A DNA stretch of 64,000 nucleotides. It comes from Nereocystis luetkeana (taxonomy: Eukaryota; Sar; Phaeophyceae; Laminariales; Laminariaceae). The notes beneath the pieces are model-generated. The model ran no database searches. It saw only the letters and a program-made list of their open reading frames with translations, and was not told the origin of the DNA. Below are positions 1-12,800 of this stretch, piece after piece. A program made the translations under genes and the position numbers. Where the stretch lies: assembly GCA_031213475.1 (NCBI GenBank), contig JARUPZ010000010.1, forward strand, positions 2,907,985 to 2,971,984, written 5' to 3'. The first letter of the stretch is position 1. Each line of letters opens with the position of its first letter.

Positions 1-2063
1 CGCCGAGAAGAGGATGGGGAGAGAGGAAAGCGGCGAAACACACGGACGCGTCCGGGGGAAGTAAAAAAGAGCCATCCCACGGTAGACGGGTGCCCTAGAA
101 GTTCCTGAGCCCCTGACATCAGGAGTTCAACATCTCACCCGATACTAATACTTGGAAGAAAAGTTATTCGCGCCCCCCGACCGGCACTTGTATGCGCTGT
201 ATGCGCTGGTCTTAAAACGGGTATGCGGGCACGATTTCCATCTTCACTGCCGGTCCCTCACTTAGGGAGCTCAATCGGTCAGAAACCGTGGGGGGAAGGG
301 TGGCACCCTTCTTACTGCGGAGACGCTCTGCCCTCGGAGGGAGCACGACACAAAAAAAAGAAGAAGACGATAGGTACTTTCTTTGAACTCGCTTTCGTCG
401 GTCATGATGCTCTCGAGCTCTTGAGAGTGGAAAACCCTTGCAAAAGTATTCCGGGTACTACTTGTACCGGGTACCAGGCATAGTGGTTCGACCACACTAG
501 GATAGGGTGGGTGGGTGGGTGGGTGGGCACCGTTCTTGGCTTGAGATTGAGAGAGTTTATTTCCACCTCCTCGGAGAGGCACATGGTTTTCGTACAGCAT
601 CGCACTACTAGCGTGACTGCTTTCCTGTGGCAAAACATCGTATACCAGGTGCATTGATATTGTATATACATATCATACTTCGAAGTATACCACTAATATA
701 ATGCGTTAATGCTCTACCGCATTAAATACAGAGAGTAAATAAGAGGGTACGGGTGGGCGGGTGTTGTGTGAAATAACGTTATTGACTCGAGATAGTGTTA
801 AGTACTTTACTTTACTTCCATCTCCGAGGCACACGATACTCTGGTATATATACTGCACTGCTGCCATTCTTAGAGATGACACGCCATACTACTGTTGTCG
901 TGCTTGTCTTCGTATGTTCGGAGACGATATTTCACGTTACGATTATTTCCCGACCCCTCGCTGCTGTTCCTGCTGCAGCCTCGCTTCGAGCGTACCAACC
1001 GTGTCCTTAAATAGACGGGGGATTTTTGTACCAATATTCAATAGAAAGGATCCTTACCTAAAAGGGACAGAGTGGTGTATACACGACGATGAGCCCGCCA
1101 GACCCCTATTCTGTTTTCGACGGCAAATTCGGCGCTCTTGCACGAATATATCGATAACATCCAGCCCGTACGCGACGAATTTCGGAAACTATGTGTCCGA
1201 TAGCAGACCCGGCGTCTCCTTCGGTCACGTAATTCCTCCCCTTTCCGCTCTCTCAATGGTTTTCCTTCGTTTTTTTCTTCTCATAAATATTGGGGGAATA
1301 TTTAGGGCGGCTAGCTAACGCAAGAAGCGTTCATACCGGCAACAATCGATAACGCCTTCCATGTTTGAAAGCCCATTGGGTTCTGCCATAATTACCGTAG
1401 TTTCCATTTCCTACGTGGGTGGTATATATGATTGGGACAAGCGATGCACATTGTTGGAGATGAATAAAATGGAACTATCACAATGAATTTCCGAGGATTT
1501 CTTCCTTTGGGGGTGCTGATGAGTTTATCAACGTTGAAGCTTGTGTCTGCTGCATATTAAGGACGGATGGCAAAACCCGATAATATCAACAAGACTGGCA
1601 ATAATAGTGGTGATAATGTCAGCAGTATCAATCATAATATCAATAACAACCACAATATAATACTATCAATAGCAACATCATAGCAATATTGATATTACAA
1701 ACAACGATAACACTAGTGATGATAACAATAAAAATAATAACAGTCAGAATACCTCGATCTACGTATCAATAATAACTATAATAACAAATATTAACCGCAA
1801 ATAACTGTAATAGGGGAGTAGACATAGAAGATATATAGACTTGGTGTACAGGTTTCCTTCGCATACGGAGATTTCTTCTTTCAGGGACGTTTTGATTTAT
1901 GAACGTGAAGGCCCATGCCGCACATTGTCGGATGGCGAGCCAACTAACAATGATAACAACAGTGATCATGAAAATAAATGAAAAAAATAATAGCAACAAT
2001 CATGATATCAACAATGACAACAACACCAATAATAACAACGACAACAACAATATTATCTTGCAG
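1..2063. other. Non-coding region upstream of first visible exon
   Basis: It holds repeat F, short GT and AT-rich stretches, a TACTTCGAAGTA palindrome near 670 and an ATA/CAA-rich low-complexity stretch at about 1600-1760 and 1940-2050. No exon with convincing splice sites was found; it is probably intron of the coiled-coil gene. A weak coding-like segment lies at 1090-1210. Confidence 0.4.
60..300 (+). repeat. Interspersed repeat F, copy 1
   Basis: It shares motifs in the same order with 29975-30365: AATCCCACGG-like start, CTCAATATCTCACCCG-like block, ATACTTGGAAGAA, TGCCGGTTCCTC-like block, GGGAGCTCAATCGG. It lacks the MITE present in the other copy. Confidence 0.6.
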
Positions 2064-2228
2064 GGTCTGATATTGAAGTATCAGTTCATGCTTGCGAACT
2101 CCATGGGGGGCAGGGCAGCGGCGACGGGGTCGGACGGGGCGGTGAACGCTCAGCGCATGCGCGCGTTGGAAGGGCAAGTGCTCCAGGCGAAGATGGAGAG
2201 CAACGAGTCCAAGGAAGACGCCGCAAAG
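2064..2228 (+). CDS. Coiled-coil gene, first exon visible in window
   Basis: A TTGCAG acceptor precedes 55 codons in phase 0, including FMLANSMGG and RMRALEGQVLQAKMESNESK. The only donor that keeps frame with the next exon is AAG|GCGAGT, a GC donor; the GT six bases downstream would put a stop in the next exon. The acceptor and phase show that at least one exon lies upstream. Confidence 0.65.
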
Positions 2229-5200
2229 GCGAGTGGAAACCCTTGCTATGGATACTAAACGAGAGTGGTACGGTGGACCGTAGCAGTTCAGAACCCGCGA
2301 TATCTCTAAGAAACAGTTATCCCCCCCTGTTGACACGCCAAAAATGGTCATGCGTGTTCGGATTACTACAGTACCACCCCCGGTGATAGTGCGCGTTACG
2401 GGTGGGGGGGCAATCAGAACCCACGATAGACAAAAAAAAAAAAACAGATATTGTTGGCCGATAAACACCTGGGATGAGGTATGGGGATGGTGTTTGTAGT
2501 ACTTGGGAGGGGTATTTCAGATGGAAAAGCCAGGAGCTTTCCTCACCGAGGCACGAGCCTTGCTCTCGGCCTCTTCATCGTGCTCGAAAGGAATATAGCT
2601 GCTCTCCTTCTATCAGTTAGCGTGAGTACCAACGAGGGCCTGCTCAACAGGCCAGGCCTAACAAGGGACACGAAGCGTCCCGACCTTAACCTTAAAGCAA
2701 GGGTGGTGAGTTCGAATCTCTCGTCCATCATTAACAACGCTTTTTTTTATAGAAAGTGTCTTTTCTTTTTCAATCAGGCACCACATGTGGCTATTCTTAC
2801 TATTCTACTTTTTATTTTCAGTTTTATTTTTAATCCTCGGGCGGATTGGAAAAAAATAAAGCCATGTTGCACTACGAACAAGGTATCAATGCTATGTTCT
2901 CCCCGTACTTTTACGGGGGACCATAGTAAATAGGACCAAATATTGTTGGTAAAAATAGGTGAGAGTATACCAGGTAGGTGTTTGTGTGTACCGTAGGCCC
3001 TGTTCACTATGGCCCCCCGTAATGTTAACACTACATATATATACCTGAACTACATATATATACCTGATAAAAACAACGTAGAGTGGGGAGATAGTAAAGC
3101 TGCCGCTTTGGAGTTCGTGCAGAGGGATAATGCGCTGGTGGGTGGGAGCGTTACGGCGTTCTGTCGGGCGCTTCAGGGGTTCAGAAAAAAAACAACCGAA
3201 ACGAGATTTTCCTCGTACATAGAGGCGTTCTACGCTAGAGGTTCACCTTATTTTTTCTGACGCTCCTCACTTCAAGAGCTCCGTGCCTCGCCCGAAACTG
3301 ACTCCAGCAAAAAAATCAAACTGCATCCCGACGAGTAATCCCATGGCGCAAGTGTGCAACGAAACGTCATTTTTCGAAACAAATTGGCATTATTCCGACG
3401 ATTTTGGGGTTAAGGGAGCCCTTTCATCCAGAGCAAGAAAATGGCGTGAATTATGCTATTTCTCTGGTTTCGCGCGTCTCTTTGCAGCTTTCACGCCTCC
3501 GAAACTAGAAAACTCGCTGAACTAACAAAGTGCTTGAGAACGATTGTGCACGGACGGGCAGATAGAACGGTGGCCCAGCAGTTTTATGTTGTTGTCAAAA
3601 ACGATGCTCACGGCACACGATACCGACGCGCGACACGATTGGGCTGAAACCTTTTTTCCCGGTGACACTTCTTGGCTGAAGCTATTCGGACTGACTGCCG
3701 TTACGTCGCGTCAAGTCTGCAGATTTTCAGAATGTAGCCAGTGCTCGGGTCAAAATGCAGGGCTGCACAAAGGGAGGAAGGAGCCTCAGAAAGTAGTCGG
3801 TGCTTTCCTGGCGCCGTCGCCTAGCGTCTCCGGGTTATAACCCTTTTAGGAATACAGTCCCGTTTTGGGGACGAACTACTTGGAATTTGACTGATTTGTC
3901 CCCAAAACGGGACTGCGGCGCTAAAAGGGCTAAGCGCTTCCTGTTTTTTTTTTGTTGTTGCTAAAACTCTGTTTTTGGGTGAGGTGCAAAGCTTTCTCCA
4001 CACGAGGGAGCCTCGCTTATAGGTGTAGCAGTACAGCAGCGTGCGTCTAACACGTGCGTGCGTGTGTGTGTGCGCACCGCTTGCCGCCGCAGGTGTACAA
4101 GATGCTGGAGCTTTTCAAGGCTAAGTACGTCAAGCTCGTGGAAACAAAATCGAGCCAGTCCATGTGAGGGGAGAGAGAGAGAGAGAGAGAGAGAGAGGAA
4201 CGTTGAGGAACAGCACTTCATCGAAACCATAACAATGCCATAGGTCAGACCCGGAGATCATTTACAGATATACCAGTACCATTTACGGATATCATCCACA
4301 GATATATCATCTAGAGGTATATCATCTACAGATATATCATCTACAGATATATCATCTCCAGATATATCATCCACAGATATATCATCTAGAGATATATCAT
4401 CTCCAGATATGTCATCTCCAGATAGATCATCTACAGATAGATCATTTACAGATAGATCATTGATAGATGATCTACAGATATATCATCTACAAACAGATCC
4501 TCTACAAACAGATCATCTAAAGATGGATAATCTACAAACATACAATCTACATACCTGGTACATATCATCTACAGATAGATCATCTACAAATAGACCAACC
4601 TAGCTCATATCCTGCCGATACGAGAAGTTGCGCAGGACCTGCACAAATGGCACAGATCAATTATAAGAAACACGCTGAGTTGTCATTACGGGGGGGACTA
4701 CGGTAATCAGGACCAAACACGCTGAGTAAAAATACCGTAACATATAGTTTTTTGTGTACCTGATGGGTCCTGATTACAATGGTCTCCCGAGATAGATGTA
4801 GTGCAGATCGCACGGACTCCCACCCGATGACACGAGCTATCGATAGATCCTACTAGTACCGGGTATAGGTCAGGGATGTGAGTGCCCTGAAATAGTCGTA
4901 TCTCGAAGCGGGAAGTACCTACAGTATCTGAGCTGGCCGATGTTGTGTCCATGCCCGAAGATAGCGTAGTGGCAACCTCTGGCGTTCCGCGCGCAGATTC
5001 TTCCAACGGAAACGATCGCATCGTCTCCACAGAACACATCACGTCACGCTATCACCACGGGGGATCCATAGTAAATAGGACCAAATATTGTTAGTAAAAA
5101 TATCGAAATATATTGGTTTTTGTATGTGCCGTAGGTCCTATTTAGTGTGATCCCCCGTAACAGTGTAGCAGCTCAAGCCGACAATGGATGCATTGCTTGT

Positions 5201-8200
5201 CACGCCGCACGCAACACACGATACGTTCCCAAAGAAAGAGCAACCCTCCACGCGCAAACATTTCTTGGCACGAAACGGTGAGTGAATGCTGCACTGCGTT
5301 TCTGCTTCTGAAACCGCCGCACGTTTTCTTCGTGACGGACGGACGGACGGACGGACGGACGGACGGACGGGCGGGCGGACGGGCGGAATCGCGACGGCAG
5401 GGAACTAATAAACGCGGAGGAAGAGAAGCTTGACGTGTCCCGCTGCCTCCTCGACCTGAAGCTGGAGCACTCGAAACTCCTGGAAAAGTTCGAGACGGAC
5501 CGTTATGCCTTGACGACCGACCTCCTCGCGGCGAAGAACGAAGTGGTGGAACTCGAGATGGGGTGAGTTCGCACCCCCCCCCCCCCCCGACTACGGCCAT
5601 GCATGAGACCGAGTACATCTCTCCTATCGAGTACACCCCCCCCCCCCCCCCCTCTCCTTCCACGGAACCCTATATATTATAAATAGGTTGGGTTGGCGTC
5701 GGTTGGCACCGTTGCTGTAAAACATGCTGCTCACTGCGTGACCAACATAGACACTCAGGGTACATTTTTGTTTAGTTTTTTTGTTTTTAGCGGTAGGGCC
5801 GTCGGTCACAGCTTGCGATCGAGTTAGATCGCTTGTGCGGGGTAGAGAGCCTTCGCTTCGCAGGAGGGGAATGATCGAATCACATACCTGGAAGTGTTTA
5901 TGGTCAGGCACCCACGAGGCGGTTATATAGTACCCCCTTGCTGTCACGCCGGAACATGCTCGAACTCATTTAATGTTGTTGTTACCCATGACCAAGACCG
6001 CCTCACAAGCGGTTCTGAGTATTATAGGATGCAGTCCATCCTTTTATGCGACTCGCTGAACACCTCACGGCGCTTCGCGCTTGGTGCAAGCAACGTCTGC
6101 CTGGTCTGCGAAAACCCACGTGCTCCGTCCCGGCATTGTAAAGGATGCGAGAGTCTATGGTCATATGACTACGGCCATGGATGATATCGAGTGCATCCCC
6201 CCACGGAACAAGAAACAAAATGTAACAAAATGTGTCGTACCACGGTAAAAAAAAGCTGGCAAAAAAAGCGTGTCTTCAAGCCTCTTTCATATCCAACTGC
6301 TTGTGCTCACGGTTTAGGAGACAAAACTAAGTTGGTACAGAAGGGAGGTAGACTCGGTGCGTATGGTTTTCTTTTTGTTCCCGAGGTTTTCTTCTTTCGG
6401 GAAAGTTGTGAGTGATCAACGTTGAAGATCATGGTGCACATTGTCGGATGGCAAGAGAAATAAAAAATAATAAATACTAAAGAAGTTCGTAGTATGAGTT
6501 TTTTTTTTGTTTTACATGTTTCGCAACCGTGTACGTGGACGACTGTCTCCTATTATAATCAGGGGTACAACACAACGTTTTAGGAGGCCTAACTTCTTGA
6601 TTTGTTTTTTTGTTTTCCAAGAGCAATGCCCCTCTAGGGGCGGTGCCTTCTTTTCGGGAGTTCCTCTGAGGAGGGGCTAAATACCTCACCCGAACCACAA
6701 CCGCGAAGATGCTTCTTCGCGCACCCCGACCCGCAGTCTTCCGTGGGGGGAAAAAAGTATCAGACTATTACGGGGGGGGGGGGGGGGCATGTTAACAGGG
6801 AGTGATCAGCACTCATCATGTACGCGTAAACCTATGTATCCCAGTGATTTTTACTGCAGTATGCATGTTTGGTCCTGACGACTACTGCGCTCGGTCCTGC
6901 TCACGTTCGAGGAACTCAACCTGTCAGTCAGAAAATAGGAAAAAAAATATACCAGGTATGTATCGAGCAAGAAAAAGACGCTGCCCCTGCCTCTTGGGGG
7001 CTATTAGGGCTGCACTCCCATCGTGGGTACAAAACACTTGAAATGAGAGCCAAACCCCGCCACATGTGCACTGCACCACTAAAAGGGTAGAATGAGACGG
7101 TGTGGCCATCCAAACGTAAAGGTACACCGGTAGCACGCCGGTTTCCGGACGAAGGAAGGGTGCCACCAAACCCCGCTGTGTGATTTTCTTGATGAATTTT
7201 AGTCATTCTCGAAAGGCGCGAAAGCGGGTGCGCTTGAAACGAAAAGTGTGCCCTCACCCCCACTACTACTCTATCAATTTTTCGAGACCCGGGATTGAGG
7301 GGAGGTACATTAAGGCCGGTAAACACACCTGAGGAAGAAAAAACAAAAGAACCTCGCCGAGTGGTCTGCATTTTAGTTTTTTTCCTGTTTTGTTGTTACG
7401 GGGGACCATAGTTAATAGGACCAAATATTGTTATTAACAGTAAAAATGATTAAATATATATATATGGTAGGTTTTTATGTATACCATAGGTCCTATTAAC
7501 TACGGTCCCCCGTAAATAGGAGTGTGGCTTGTGTCGATCTGCCTTTTTTTTCGTCGTGCGTGTGTGCGCCCCCCCCCTGGGCAGAAGTGGAACCACTGTG
7601 AGCGTGAATATAAGCTACTTTTGGGCATTAATATGAGTACCAAGCGGTCCTTACATTTGCGCCCACCAGATTGGCACAAGTTTTACGAAGGAAAAGGGGG
7701 CGCGTTTACTACCGGTGGGTGTCTGCGTGGGTGTCTGCGTGGGTCTGCGTGTGCGTGCGCGCGCGCGCGCGTGTGTATGTGTGCGTATCTCATGCGTTGT
7801 GTTCGCGTGTGCGATTTCCGCTCCCACAGGCTGCAAGAGTCGGAAGCCGGCCGCGCCTCCAAAGAGAGGGAGGCGACCGGCGCCGTCGCCGACAGGGAGG
7901 CCATGCAGGTGGGCCAACAACCAACAGCGGGTGCGCAGCCAACGCGCGCAACAGCGAGCACCTTATTGTCACGACCTTATTTCTCGTCTTGTAGAAAAAC
8001 CTTATTGCCACGCCTTAGTGCCTGTCAGTCTTCTTTCTATATACCGGCGTTTCACGGTTCGTACCCGGACGATCGGGGTATACACATATATATATATGTA
8101 TATATAGTAGATGTAGATGTATATTTTTTTTGCCTAGTGAGGCAATACTTGTGACTGACGAGGCGCCACCTCAACCATATGTAGTTCGAGGAACTACCCA

Positions 8201-9461
8201 ACAAGGCATGCCTTATCGCTGGAAAGGAATACCCCTCATTCGTGTGTTTCATGATACGTATCTGTGCCCATCGGGGTCGCACTTACTTTCATATTTTCGA
8301 CTGGTTAGTGCAGGTACTGAGGCATTGAGAGTCTGGAGCTCCTCGAGAGATTTTGTACTCAGAAGGCGAAAGTAGGTGCCACTACCCCTACCACCCTACC
8401 ATAGCTGAAGGGAGTGCGCAGCCAGCACCAGCCGCAATGTTTTCAGCGTCGCTTCTGCAAGTCGCTCAAATGTTGGAGCTACTTTCGAAGTATGAAGGGA
8501 GTAGCGACGGTGCGGTTCGTGACTTCATTCAGCGTTCCCCCCGACCTTCCGGAGGTCCCCTGTCTCAGAGTTCATGGAAAATGTTGATGGTATACATGGA
8601 AGTTATTCACACATCGGGCAAACAGATCATTACATATCTATCTATCTATCTACCGTATCTATCTGCAGATCATCTAGATCGCCTAACCTGCCGATGTGAG
8701 ATGTTCCGTTGCAGGATCTGTTGAAGTCACAGATCCAACCCAGAAAATACGTTCTAGCTGCAGTGGGAGCAGATCATACGGATTGCACGGCTCCCACCCG
8801 GCAATATGAGCTAGATACTACCTTAATAGGTCAAGAACGTGTCTTCCCTGAAATTTCTAGATCATTTTGCGGGAATGATCTGTAGATGATCTGTAGATGA
8901 TCTGTACGTGATCAGTAGATATTTTCCGAGGTGGGGAAGTGTTCTTCCGTGCGACCAAGTTTTCAGGGTGAAAATGGCCGGCTGGCGTTGCGTGGGAACG
9001 CCATCTCATCCTGATGTAGCAAACGTTAGCGCAGCCAATCGGCCCTTGTCGATGTAGCAGCAGCTGCAATAACAGGGGCATGAGGAGTTGCAGTAGTTGT
9101 GGTGCGGTATCTCCCTGTAGGAATGCAACATGGGTAGTACTAGCTTCTAGCTAGATTTCATGTAAATGAGCTACAGTAGTGTAAGAACATCATCATCATG
9201 ATTATCACCAGAATCGTCATCATCACGATTATCACCAGAATCGTCATCATCACCACGACCACCACCGTATTCATGGTCGTAATTATCATCGTCATTATCG
9301 TCGCCATCACCATCATCGTCATCGTCATCACCACCGCCTTCATTATCGTCATTGTCATCATCGTTATCATCATCGTTATCATCATCATCATCATCACCGC
9401 CATCACCATCACCATCATCGTCACCACCACCGCCTTCATTATCGTCGTTGTCATCATCATT

Positions 9462-9492
<31 letters not shown>

Positions 9493-9728
9493 CCATCACC
9501 ATCACCATCATCATAACTATCATCATCATTACCACCACCATCATCATCATCATCGTCACCATCACCACCATCCCCATCATCGTCATCACCACCGTCTTCA
9601 TTGTTGTTATTATCATCATCGTTATTATCATCACCAACATCATAATTGTCGCTATCATCATCACTATTATCATCGTCAGTACCACCATCATCATCATCAT
9701 CATCATCCTCATCATCATCACCACCATC

Positions 9729-9786
<58 letters not shown>

Positions 9787-9816
9787 CCACCATCATCATC
9801 ATCATCATCATCATCC

Positions 9817-9875
<59 letters not shown>

Positions 9876-12800
9876 GACATCGTCACAATCATCATCATCA
9901 TCATCATCATCATCGTCATCGTTATCCCCACCACCATCATCATCGTCGTCACCACCACCACCACCACCACCACCACCACCACCACCACCACGTTCCCCTT
10001 TTCTTCCTATCCCGTGTTCTGCTCATAGGAAAAACTGTTCGAGGCGCAGAAGAGAGTGAAAGAGCTGCAGGAGAGCTTTGGCGTCGAGGAGGCACAGAGC
10101 ATCGAGATGGGCGCCGAGCTTCTGACCCTCGTCAACCAGAAGGCCCATTTAGACGCGGTACGATTCTGCAGCAATAGCGTACCGGTACACAGTAGTTGAC
10201 CCCTTTGCAGTGCTGATTGAGCAGTCCGGGCTGCCCTCCATAATGCCGATTGAATCATCCCGGCTGCCCTCCATAATGTCGATTGAGTAGCACCGGCTGC
10301 CCTGTATAGTGCCCCGATTGAGTAAACATGATCTGGATGTTACATATCACACCATGCGGGAATACCTCTGCCCCGACAGGTCTCGATCATGACCCGGAGT
10401 GTCTGGTTTGATTTGATCTGATCTGATCTGATCTGATCTGAGCTGATACTTCCTGATATTATCTGGTCTGTGAGATGTGTGTAAAATCCGACGACGCCAT
10501 CAAGGCACTTGTCCTGGGGAGGGAGGCGGCCCACTCATTGTCATGCATGGCCGTATATAGTCACGTGGTCATAGACCTTAGCTTTCCTACACAATGCCGG
10601 GAGACGGAGCACGTCCGATTTTTGACCGACCGGAGGAAGCCATTCCTTGCACCAAGCACGAAGCGAAACGTGAGGGGTTCGGCGAGTCGCACGAAGGGTG
10701 ATCTGCATCCTACTGGCAACCGCTTGTGGAGCGGGCATATTTACACATACATGACAGCGTCGAATAAAAAATGCCCCGAGGGAGGGAAGGCATAGACAGC
10801 CGTGCGCGCGTTTTTTGTGCGCTCTCGTTGAAAGGTACGGGAAGACTTGGAGAGGCAAGTGGAAGACTTCTCGGCAAGGCTTCGGATGCTCGAGCTGGAC
10901 CTGAGGACTGCGCGCGAGGAGACCCGCCTCCTGAAGCAGGACGCCGAAGAGGCACACAAAAAGGCCGACGTGCTAGAAATTTCCAAGGTTTGTGGCGTGG
11001 GGGGGGAAGGAGGGTACTCATGTCATGCATGACCGTATCGTATGACTTTGGACCCTCGCATCCCTGTATCCTATGCCGGAGCCGAACACGTCGGGTTTCA
11101 CCGACCAGCTCAGACATTGCTTGCACCAAGCGCGAACCGCCGTAAGGTGTTCGGCAAGTCGCATGGAGGGTGAGCTGCGTCTTACTAAGCACCGCTTTTC
11201 AGGTGGATTTTCACATGGGTGACAGCTTCAATGAGTTCATGTATTAGGAGCGGGGTGGAGGGGGGTAGTGTATCCCGCTGCTCCAAACAACGTCCAACGG
11301 GCCGCCCTTGAAAATTGAGTGCAGGAGCGGCGAGAACGCCTGGTTGCGTGTTCGCTTGTTGTGAACGTTGCTGGCTGGGATGGTGCGAAGAGTGACGATA
11401 AAACACACGAAACACGATGCAGTACCAAAGCGGTGTCAAGCTCCGAGCGCATGCCGATGACCCTAACTCGGGGTTATACCTTGCCTTGTACCAAAAATCA
11501 AGTGGTCGAACCGGCATATATCCCACTACATCACGGGTGTGTGCCGATGTCCCTAGCTCTCCGACGACGTGTTTCGTCCGACGGACAAAACCAGAGTGCC
11601 CAAACCCTCGCTCGCTTCGGCACGCCCGACCTCGCTTGCACCGAACCTAACCTCCCCCACCCCCTTGTTTTCTTCCTTGGCTTTTTTCTCTGCGAAGGCT
11701 AAAGCGGAGCTTGACCTTCAGCGGGCCCAAGTCGAGTGGGAGACGCGGACATTCGACCACCACAGGTACGATGTCTTTTTGTTGGCGAGCGGCGCCTCCC
11801 GAAGGCGGAGGAGCGATGCTATCTGGTCTGAGACGTAAATACGTTGTTTCGGCGCTGTCCCGCCTTCCTTTTTCCCCATCTTATTTGTGATATTCGCCCT
11901 TGTCGTCTCTCTCTCTCTCTCTCGCCTATTACCAGTCGGCACTCAGACCCGGAGATCGAATAGGAGGCTCTCCTCCCTCGTCCTCCCTCTTACGGTTCCT
12001 GCCTTGCTTTTGTTTTTTCATCATGAGGAATACATTAGACGTTTCTTCCCTTGTCGGAGACGTTCCTTTTTCTTTCTTTTTGTTGTTGTTGTTGTTGTCT
12101 CGGTCGGGGCTGCTGCCGCACGCTGTGCGGTATGTACAACACGGTGGCTTGCTTCAGGTATTTTGCTTCGGTCGTACAGGTTTTCGCATCGGCTGCCTCT
12201 TCTCGCAAGGCCTAAGCACTTCGATATGTCCCCCCTCTTTTCATGTTCTCACTCCTCCTACTTAGAGCGCCAGCAAGACGCAGCAATCGTTGCTGCTCGT
12301 CTGCACCTTTTTCCACGGGGGGGAGGGGGGGGGGCGGGGGTGTACTCGATAGGAGAGATGTACTCGATCTCATGCATGGCCGTAGTCGTATGCCATAGAC
12401 CCTCGCATCCCTACAATGCCGGGAGGGAACATGTCGGGGGAGGGGACGGGGGGGGGCTGAGGGCGTACTCACTTGTGTTGCCTGTCTTGGTACTGGGACC
12501 ATTGACCACGCACCCCTTTCGAGACGAAGCTCCGCTCCTACTCCTGATAGAGGCACCTCGAACGTTTGGACGTTCAGGGGGGATGGAGGGGTTACGTCTG
12601 ATGTGCGCTCGACGCTAGCGTTTTTCGGGACCCTTTCCTCCCCTCCCCTCCTCTCCCCTCCCTTCTGCGAGCGATCCGGCTCCGATCTTATCGACAGTAT
12701 GCCACTGCTGCGGCACGCTTAGGCGGTGCACGGCGGGAAGAGTATCTCTGTCCTTGGTCCGCCGTATCCCTCTGTCCCGAGGTCTAAGGACGGCTTCGAT

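Noticed and set aside
3009-3260. 83-codon frame downstream of a MITE, looked like an exon
   Set aside because: Its second half is repeat X, present reversed at 26555-26800, and no phase-matching splice sites were found.
9158-10059. Open frames of 277, 276 and 137 codons on both strands
   Set aside because: They are translations of a trinucleotide array (poly-Met/Val, Ile/Thr, Ser/Pro) with no unique sequence.
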